A DNA stretch of 64,000 nucleotides from Caulobacter vibrioides OR37 (GTDB lineage Bacteria; Pseudomonadota; Alphaproteobacteria; Caulobacterales; Caulobacteraceae). The position numbers and the translations under genes are program-made. Below, in pieces: positions 58,440 to 64,000 of this stretch. The stretch is from positions 17,416 through 81,415 of the forward strand of contig NZ_APMP01000020.1 in assembly GCF_000372645.1 (NCBI RefSeq), in the 5' to 3' direction. The notes under the pieces were generated by a model. It did not search any database, was not told the DNA's origin, and saw only the letters and a program-made list of their open reading frames with translations. Every line of letters starts with the position of its first letter. Within the stretch, counting starts at the first letter, position 1.

Positions 58440-60620
58440 ATGCGCAATCTGTCCGTCAGCGTCCTGGCCTTGCTTTCGGCCATGGTTCTTTCAACCAGCG
58501 CTGCTCGGGCTGACGACCTCCCCCGATTGAAGGCCCGCGCCGCCGTCGTTTCGATCACCCGCGACGACTGGGGAATCGCCCACGTCCACGGCAAGACCGA
58601 CGCCGACGCGGTGTTCGGCATGGCCTACGCCCAGGCCGAGGACGACTTCAACCGCGTCGAGACCAACTTCATGACCTCGCTGGGCCGCACGGCCGAGGCG
58701 GAGGGCGAGAGCGCGATCTGGGCCGACCTGCGCCAGAAGCTGTTCATCGATCCCGTTGTCCTGAAGGCCGACTACGCCAAGAGCCCGCCCTGGCTGAAGG
58801 CTTTGATGAACGCCTGGGCAGACGGCCTGAACTTCTATCTGGCGACGCACCCGGCGGTGAAGCCCAAGGTCATCACCCATTTCGAGCCCTGGATGGCGCT
58901 CAGCTTCTCGGAAGGCAGCATCGGCGGCGACATCGAGCGCGTGCCCCTGACCCAGCTGGAGGCCTTTTATGGTCGACGCCAGCTGGCCATGACCACCGAC
59001 GAGAAGGGCCTGCTGTTCAAGGAGCCGAAGGGCTCGAACGGCATCGCCATCGCCCCGAAGCTGACCGCGACCGGCCACGCCATGTTGCTGATCAATCCGC
59101 ACACCAGCTTCTTCTTCCGCTCGGAACTGCAGATGTCCAGCGACCAGGGCCTGAACGCCTATGGCGCGGTGACCTGGGGCCAGTTCTTCATCTACCAGGG
59201 CTTCAACGCCAAGGCCGGCTGGATGCACACGTCCAGCGGCGTCGACTCGGTCGACGAGTTCGCCGAGACGATCGTCGAGAAGGACGGCCAGCGCTTCTAC
59301 AAGTACGGGTCCGAGCTGCGCCCCCTCAAGAGCCAGACGATCACCGTCCCCTACCGCGCCGCCGACGGGTCGATGGCCGCCAAGACCTTCACCGTGTTCA
59401 AGACCCACCATGGCCCGATCGTGCGCGAGGACGGCGGCAAGTGGATCGCCTTCGCCTTGATGAACAAGCCGGTGGCGGCACTGGAGCAGTCGTTCCTGCG
59501 AACCAAGGCCATCGACTACGCCGGCTTCACGAAGGTGGCGCAGCTGAAGGCCAACTCGTCCAACAACACCCTGTTCGCCGACAGCAAGGGCGAGATCGCC
59601 TATCTGCACCCGCAGTTCATCCCGCTGCGCGACGACCGCTTCGACTACACCAAGCCGGTGGACGGCGCCGATCCCGCGACCGACTGGAAGGGTCTGACGC
59701 CGCTGGACAAGGCCCCGCATGTGCTGAACCCGCCCAACGGCTGGGTCTTCAACACCAACAACTGGCCCTATACGGCCGCCGGTCCCTACAGCCCCAAGCA
59801 GGCCGATTTCCCGAAGTACATGGACACGGTCGGCGAGACGCCGCGCGGCGTCCACGCCCAGCTGGTGCTGAAGGACGCCAAGAACCTCACCCTGGGCGGC
59901 CTGATCGACAAGGCTTACGATCCTTACCTGACCGCCTTCGCTCGCCTGGTCCCGACGCTGGAAGCGGCGTATGCCGCCACGCCCGATAGCGACCCGCTGA
60001 AAGCCAGGGTCGCCGAGCAGGTCGCCGCGTTGAAGGCCTGGGACCGCAAGTGGTCGGCCAAGTCGACCGAGACCTCGCTGGCGGTGTTCTGGGGCGAGGC
60101 GATGTGGGCCAAGGCCGCGCCCGCCGCCAAGGCCGCGGGGCTGAACACCTACGACTACATGGCCGACAAGCTGACGCCGGCTGAAAAGCTAACGGCCCTG
60201 GCCGAGGCCTCCGACCGCCTGACCGCCGACTTCGGATCGTGGAAGACGCCCTGGGGCCAGATCAACCGCTTCCAGCGCAACGACGGGTCGATCGTGCAGA
60301 CCTTCGACGACAACAAGCCCAGCATCCCGGTGCCGTTCACCTCGGCCCAATGGGGCTCGCTGGCCTCGTTCGGGGCCAAGCGTTATCCGGGGACCAAGAA
60401 GTACTACGGGACGCTCGGCAACAGCTTCGTGGCGGTCGTGGAGTTCGGCGACAAGGTCCGCGCCCGCGCGGTCTCGGCCGGCGGCGAGAGCGGCGACCCG
60501 GCCTCTCCGCACTTCAACGACCAGGCCCTGCGCTACAGCCTGGGCAATCTGCGCGACGTCTATTTCTATCCCGAGGACGTGAAGGCCCACGCGGTAAAGA
60601 CCTACCGGCCGGGGGAATGA
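58440..60620 (+). CDS. penicillin acylase family Ntn-hydrolase (acylase)
   Basis: 726 residues. Signal peptide MRNLSVSVLALLSAMVLSTSAARA; alpha-chain region about 25-200; the autocatalytic junction at KEPKGSNGIAIAPKLTATG (Ser becomes the N-terminal nucleophile, in the KGSNG context), then NPHTSFFFRSELQM, ANSSNNTLFADSKGEIAYLHP and GWVFNTNNWPYTAAG. The family includes penicillin and acyl-homoserine-lactone acylases; which amide is cleaved cannot be told. An 86-base gap follows the 3D-domain gene. Confidence 0.92.
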   Translation: MRNLSVSVLALLSAMVLSTSAARADDLPRLKARAAVVSITRDDWGIAHVHGKTDADAVFGMAYAQAEDDFNRVETNFMTSLGRTAEAEGESAIWADLRQKLFIDPVVLKADYAKSPPWLKALMNAWADGLNFYLATHPAVKPKVITHFEPWMALSFSEGSIGGDIERVPLTQLEAFYGRRQLAMTTDEKGLLFKEPKGSNGIAIAPKLTATGHAMLLINPHTSFFFRSELQMSSDQGLNAYGAVTWGQFFIYQGFNAKAGWMHTSSGVDSVDEFAETIVEKDGQRFYKYGSELRPLKSQTITVPYRAADGSMAAKTFTVFKTHHGPIVREDGGKWIAFALMNKPVAALEQSFLRTKAIDYAGFTKVAQLKANSSNNTLFADSKGEIAYLHPQFIPLRDDRFDYTKPVDGADPATDWKGLTPLDKAPHVLNPPNGWVFNTNNWPYTAAGPYSPKQADFPKYMDTVGETPRGVHAQLVLKDAKNLTLGGLIDKAYDPYLTAFARLVPTLEAAYAATPDSDPLKARVAEQVAALKAWDRKWSAKSTETSLAVFWGEAMWAKAAPAAKAAGLNTYDYMADKLTPAEKLTALAEASDRLTADFGSWKTPWGQINRFQRNDGSIVQTFDDNKPSIPVPFTSAQWGSLASFGAKRYPGTKKYYGTLGNSFVAVVEFGDKVRARAVSAGGESGDPASPHFNDQALRYSLGNLRDVYFYPEDVKAHAVKTYRPGE

Positions 60621-60662
60621 ATAGACTAGATGCTCGCCCGCATCGCCTGGGAGCCTCTAACC

Positions 60663-61397
60663 CTAGATATCCCCGCCCACGTTCGGCGCGACGCCTGGGG
60701 CCCGCGCCACGTGGATGCCGCACTCGGTCTTTTCCTGACCTGCCCAGCGTCCCGCGCGGCCGTCGTCGGAGGGCTGGGTGCACGGCCAGCAGCCGATCGA
60801 CGCATAGCCCTGGGCGACCAGCGGATGGGCCGGTAGGTCGTGCTCGGTGGCGTAGGCGTCCAGCTCGACCTTGGTCCAGTTGGCCAGCGGGTTGAACTTC
60901 ACCTTGCCGTCCGCGACCTCGACCACCGGCAGGCTCAGGCGGTCGCCGCCGTGGAAGCGCTTGCGACCGGTGATCCAGCCGTCGAAGCCCGCGAGCGCCC
61001 GGTCCAGCGGCAGCACCTTGCGGATGTGGCAGCAGTCGTCGACGCTCGTGCGCCACAGGTCCGCCTTCGGGTCCTGGATCGCCAGGTCCGCGAAGGCCGG
61101 GCGCAGGTCGCGCACGTCGCTGAGGCCCAGCCGGGCGGCGAGGGTCCTGCGATAGTCCAGCGTCTGGCCAAACAGCATTCCGGTGTCGAGGAACAGGATC
61201 GGGATACCCGGCGAGACCTGGGACGCGAGGTGCAGCAGCACCGCCGACTCGGCCCCGAACGACGAGACCAGGGCGAGGCGCGCGCCGAACCGCTCGTGCG
61301 CCGCGCGCAGCACGGTCAGCGGATGAGCCTCTCGCAGTTCGGCGTCCAGCCGCGCCGCGAGGCCGGCGGCGCTGCCCTCGATCTGGTCGTAGGCCAT
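60663..61397 (-). CDS. cysH: adenylyl-sulfate (APS/PAPS) reductase
   Basis: 244 residues. Reduces APS (or PAPS) to sulfite. PP-loop-like SSFGAESAVLLH, then the four Cys of the iron-sulfur type: DDCCHIRK and GCWPCT ... ECGIH, which mark the [4Fe-4S] APS-reductase class rather than the cluster-free enterobacterial PAPS type. Last gene of the operon; its ATG overlaps the DUF934 stop (TGATG). Confidence 0.95.
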   Translation of the reverse strand: MAYDQIEGSAAGLAARLDAELREAHPLTVLRAAHERFGARLALVSSFGAESAVLLHLASQVSPGIPILFLDTGMLFGQTLDYRRTLAARLGLSDVRDLRPAFADLAIQDPKADLWRTSVDDCCHIRKVLPLDRALAGFDGWITGRKRFHGGDRLSLPVVEVADGKVKFNPLANWTKVELDAYATEHDLPAHPLVAQGYASIGCWPCTQPSDDGRAGRWAGQEKTECGIHVARAPGVAPNVGGDI

Positions 61398-61903
61398 CAG
61401 GACGCCCTTTCCTCGAAGGCCGTCGGCCGGGCGTCGGCCCCGCGCTGATAGACGTGGCGGAAGCGGCTGGCCGCTTTCGTCCAGGCCTCGGGCGTCGCGC
61501 CGTCGGCCGGCTCGAACGCGTCGAAGCCGCAGCGGACCATGAAGCCGGCCTGCTCGCGCAGCACGTCGCCGACCGCGCGGATCTGGCCCTGATAGCCGAA
61601 CCGCTCACGCAGCAGACGGGCCGAGGTATAGGCGCGGCCGTCGCGATATTTCGGGAAGACCAGGGCCACCACCGCGATGCGCGGCAGGTCATAGGCCAGC
61701 CCCTCGACCTCCTCGTGCGACTCGACCCGCACGCCGACGCGGCGGCTGTTCGAGCTGAGCAAGGCGTCGCCCTCGGTCTCGAAGCGCGCCAGGGACAGGA
61801 TCACATCGCCCGTTTCCGGGATGGCGTCCTCGTCGACGATCTGGAGGAAGCCGTCCTCGGTCCAGCGGGCCTCGCCATCGACCAGTTCAATCAGCCTGGG
61901 CAT
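61397..61903 (-). CDS. DUF934 protein of the sulfite-reduction operon
   Basis: 168 residues from ATG at 61903; it overlaps the sulfite reductase end by 17 bases and the cysH start by one. Pattern LSLARFETEGDALLSSNSRRVGVRVES and GYQGQIRAVGDVLREQAGFMVRCGFDAFEP is the DUF934 family, always seen with alphaproteobacterial sulfite reductases. Its role is probably as an accessory protein or electron-transfer partner; not established by sequence. Confidence 0.9.
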   Translation of the reverse strand: MPRLIELVDGEARWTEDGFLQIVDEDAIPETGDVILSLARFETEGDALLSSNSRRVGVRVESHEEVEGLAYDLPRIAVVALVFPKYRDGRAYTSARLLRERFGYQGQIRAVGDVLREQAGFMVRCGFDAFEPADGATPEAWTKAASRFRHVYQRGADARPTAFEERAS

Positions 61904-63545
61904 AGACAGCCTCCTTGAAGGGCTCGAGGCCGACGCGGCGATAGGTGTCGAGAAAGCGCTCGCCGTCATCGCGGACGGACAGATAGGCCCCGACCAGTTG
62001 GTCGACCGCCGTGGCGACCTTGTCGGCCGGCAGGGCGGGGCCAAGGATCTTGCCGATCGAGGCGTCCTCCGCGCCCGAGCCGCCCAGCGACAGCTGATAG
62101 AATTCCTCGCCCTTCTTATCGACGCCCAGGATGCCGATGTGGGCGATGTGGTGGTGGCCGCAGGCGTTGATGCAGCCGCTGATCTTGATCTTCAGCTCCC
62201 CGATCGCCTCGGCGCGATCGGCGTCGGCGAACTGGCGGGCGATGTCCTGGGCGATCGGGATGGCGCGGGCGTTGGCCAGGGCGCAGTAGTCAAGGCCCGG
62301 ACAGGCGATGATGTCGCTGATCAGATCGATGTTCGGCGTGGCCAGCCCCGCCGACTGGAGGGTCGCGAAGACCGTCGGCAGGTCGTCCAGCTTCACGTGC
62401 GGCAGGACCAGGTTCTGAACGTGGGTCACGCGCAGGTCCGACAGGCCATAGCGCTCGGCCAGATCCGCCACGACCTCCAACTGGTGGGCCGAAGCGTCGC
62501 CGGGCGTCTGGTCGGCGGCCTTCAGCGAGACCTCGACGATCGCATAGCCCGGCTGCTTGTGAGGCCGGATATTGTTGCGGACGAAGCGGGCGAAGGCCGG
62601 ATCGTTGGCCTTGGCCGTCTCGAAGGCTTCCGAGCGAGCCGGCAGGGTCTCGAAGGGCGTCTTGGCGAAGGCGGCGCGGATGCGGGCCAGTTCGGCGGCC
62701 GGCAGGTCGGCGCGGGCGGCGTCGATCTTGGCCCACTCCTCCTCGACCTGGCGCGCGAATTCCTCGGCGCCGAGGGCGGCGACCAGGATCTTGATCCGAG
62801 CCTTGTAGATATTGTCGCGGCGGCCATGGCGATTGTAGACGCGCAGCACGGCTTCCAGATAGCTGAGCAGCCTATCGGTCGGCAGGAACTCCTTGATGGT
62901 CGGGCCGACATAGGGCGTGCGCCCCTGCCCGCCGCCGGCGATCACCTCGAAGCCCAGCCGGCCGTCGCGGCCCTGCCGCAGCATCAGGCCGATGTCATGC
63001 ACCTTGGCCGCCGTGCGGTCCTTGGCCGAGGCGGTGATGGCGATCTTGAACTTGCGCGGCAGGAACGAGAATTCCGGGTGCAGGGTCGACCACTGGCGGA
63101 TGACCTCGGCCCAGACGCGCGGATCGTCGACTTCTTCCGACGTCGCGCCCGCATAGGGATCCGAGGTGGTGTTGCGGATGCAGTTGCCGCTGGTCTGGAT
63201 GGCGTGCAGGTCCACCTCGGCCAGCTGGTCCAGAATGTCCGGCGCGTCCTTCAGCTTGATCCAGTTGAACTGGATGTTCTGGCGCGTGGTGAAGTGGCCA
63301 TAGCCCTTGTCGTAGTCGCGGGCGATCCGCGCCAGCCGCCGGGCCTGGGCCGGATTCAGCGAGCCATAAGGAATGGCCACCCGCAGCATGTAGGCATGCA
63401 GTTGCAGGTAGAGGCCGTTCATCAGGCGCAGCGGCTTGAACTGGTCCTCGGTCAGCTCGCCGGCCAGGCGGCGGGCGACCTGGCCTCGGAACTCGGCCGA
63501 ACGGTCGGCCAGGAATTCCTTGTCGATGAGATCGTACTGATACAT
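61887..63545 (-). CDS. cysI: sulfite/nitrite reductase, hemoprotein subunit
   Basis: 552 residues. Siroheme/[4Fe-4S] enzyme that reduces sulfite to sulfide. Siroheme-cluster ligands are CPGLDYC and GCINACGHHH (C-X5-C ... C-X3-C); substrate-binding region TTRQNIQFNWIKL and SGNCIRNTTSDPYAG. The assimilatory sulfate context (cysH, DUF934, DUF2849) indicates sulfite rather than nitrite. No flavoprotein subunit is nearby, so ferredoxin or another donor is likely. Confidence 0.94.
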   Translation of the reverse strand: MYQYDLIDKEFLADRSAEFRGQVARRLAGELTEDQFKPLRLMNGLYLQLHAYMLRVAIPYGSLNPAQARRLARIARDYDKGYGHFTTRQNIQFNWIKLKDAPDILDQLAEVDLHAIQTSGNCIRNTTSDPYAGATSEEVDDPRVWAEVIRQWSTLHPEFSFLPRKFKIAITASAKDRTAAKVHDIGLMLRQGRDGRLGFEVIAGGGQGRTPYVGPTIKEFLPTDRLLSYLEAVLRVYNRHGRRDNIYKARIKILVAALGAEEFARQVEEEWAKIDAARADLPAAELARIRAAFAKTPFETLPARSEAFETAKANDPAFARFVRNNIRPHKQPGYAIVEVSLKAADQTPGDASAHQLEVVADLAERYGLSDLRVTHVQNLVLPHVKLDDLPTVFATLQSAGLATPNIDLISDIIACPGLDYCALANARAIPIAQDIARQFADADRAEAIGELKIKISGCINACGHHHIAHIGILGVDKKGEEFYQLSLGGSGAEDASIGKILGPALPADKVATAVDQLVGAYLSVRDDGERFLDTYRRVGLEPFKEAVYAQAD

Positions 63546-63551
63546 GCCGCC

Positions 63552-63917
63552 CTACTTCCTGCGGATCAGGTCGACGCGGCCGGTCGAGCGGGCCGCGCCC
63601 GATGCGTGGCGCAGGGCCTCGACGACGTCGCCGCCCTCGGCCTGCTTGCCATGCGTGGGTTCGTTGGTCGGGCCCAGGGCCCGGATGCGCTCGCGATAGC
63701 TGAGCGGGGCCCAGCGGCCGTCGGACGGCACGAGATCGATCTGATAGACGTCGACCACGACGGTCGGCTGGCCCTTGCCCGTGGCGACGGCGGCCTCGAG
63801 GTCGGCGGCGTGGTGATCGTCGAACAGCTGAGCCTCGCCGAAGCGGTCGACCCATTGGCCGGACTTCCAGAACACGACCTCGCCGTCGAGCAGGCGGTTG
63901 GCGGTGATCGCTTTCAT
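63552..63917 (-). CDS. DUF2849 protein at the head of the sulfite-reduction operon
   Basis: 121 residues; its ATG follows GGAGAG that is at the edge of a repeat. ITANRLLDGEVVFW, VVVDVYQIDLV and YRERIRALGPT match the DUF2849 family, which habitually precedes sulfite reductase in alphaproteobacteria. Six bases separate it from cysI. The rest of the operon, often a siroheme synthase, would lie beyond the right edge. Confidence 0.88.
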   Translation of the reverse strand: MKAITANRLLDGEVVFWKSGQWVDRFGEAQLFDDHHAADLEAAVATGKGQPTVVVDVYQIDLVPSDGRWAPLSYRERIRALGPTNEPTHGKQAEGGDVVEALRHASGAARSTGRVDLIRRK

Positions 63918-63924
63918 TTGAACT

Positions 63925-63988
63925 CTCCTCCCCTGCGAAGCGGGGGAGGTGTCAGCTCGCCCCCGGGCGAGATGACGGAGGGGGCGCG
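63925..63988. repeat. CTCC-rich inverted repeat family, copy 2
   Basis: cctcccctgcgaagcgggggagg forms a hairpin and is followed by cgcccccgggcg and gacggagggggcg, words shared with the element at 8909-9044. It lies just upstream of the DUF2849 gene and contributes the purine-rich ribosome site of that gene. Confidence 0.7.
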
Positions 63989-64000
63989 CTCGGCGGCTAG

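Overview
The window is high-GC alphaproteobacterial DNA, almost certainly from a Caulobacter species. The evidence is gene content: a PleC-type cell-cycle histidine kinase with the expected histidine position and length, a CAU-1-like subclass B3 metallo-beta-lactamase inside a methionine operon, a split cobalamin methionine synthase, several TonB-dependent receptors, and an RTX protein ending in what looks like the anchoring domain of the Caulobacter S-layer protein RsaA. I see no rRNA, tRNA, CRISPR array, transposase, integrase or phage genes. The window is mainly core chromosome with small accessory patches and three families of intergenic repeats.

Layout. 1-4.0 kb: the end of an unknown gene, a GH1 beta-glucosidase exported by the Tat route, and a CHASE4-GGDEF-EAL cyclic-di-GMP enzyme. 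4.1-11.9 kb (minus strand): a tightly coupled methionine-cycle operon in the order ArsR-methyltransferase regulator, metF, B3 beta-lactamase, metH N-terminal half, Ddl-like ligase, metH C-terminal half. A perfect 24-bp palindrome sits directly before the first start codon. 11.9-18.4 kb: small metabolic genes, an HxlR regulator divergent from a carboxymuconolactone-decarboxylase-like gene, a TonB receptor, a 2-hydroxyacid dehydrogenase, a DJ-1/PfpI protein and a secreted Ser/Pro-rich protein. 18.4-22.9 kb: a giant RTX protein built from two copies of a propeller-RTX module. 23.0-30.1 kb: EttA, a TonB receptor, signal peptidase I, and an SDR-DoxX/DUF2269 pair.

30.1-39.7 kb: a small protein joining a ribbon-helix-helix-like domain, one membrane helix and an EF-hand; an unannotated small-RNA candidate with promoter and terminator; a flotillin; a GDSL hydrolase with a LacI-type operator; a polysaccharide deacetylase; two less GC-rich orphan genes flanked by one repeat family; and a dipeptidyl-peptidase IV gene broken in a C9 run. 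39.7-50.1 kb: thioesterase, amidase, a four-gene envelope operon (Sel1-repeat, beta-helix, secreted protein, lipoprotein), two acyl-CoA dehydrogenases and a CPBP-type membrane protease. 50.2-60.6 kb: aminopeptidase N, PleC, an UrcA-family protein, NUDIX and S1/P1 nuclease, a 3D-domain protein and a penicillin-acylase family enzyme. 60.6-64 kb: assimilatory sulfate reduction (DUF2849, sulfite reductase, DUF934, APS/PAPS reductase), which supplies sulfide for the methionine cycle encoded earlier in the window.

Start codons were reassigned where Shine-Dalgarno spacing or domain boundaries supported it; several genes use GTG or TTG. All family assignments come from motif reading and memory, not database searches.
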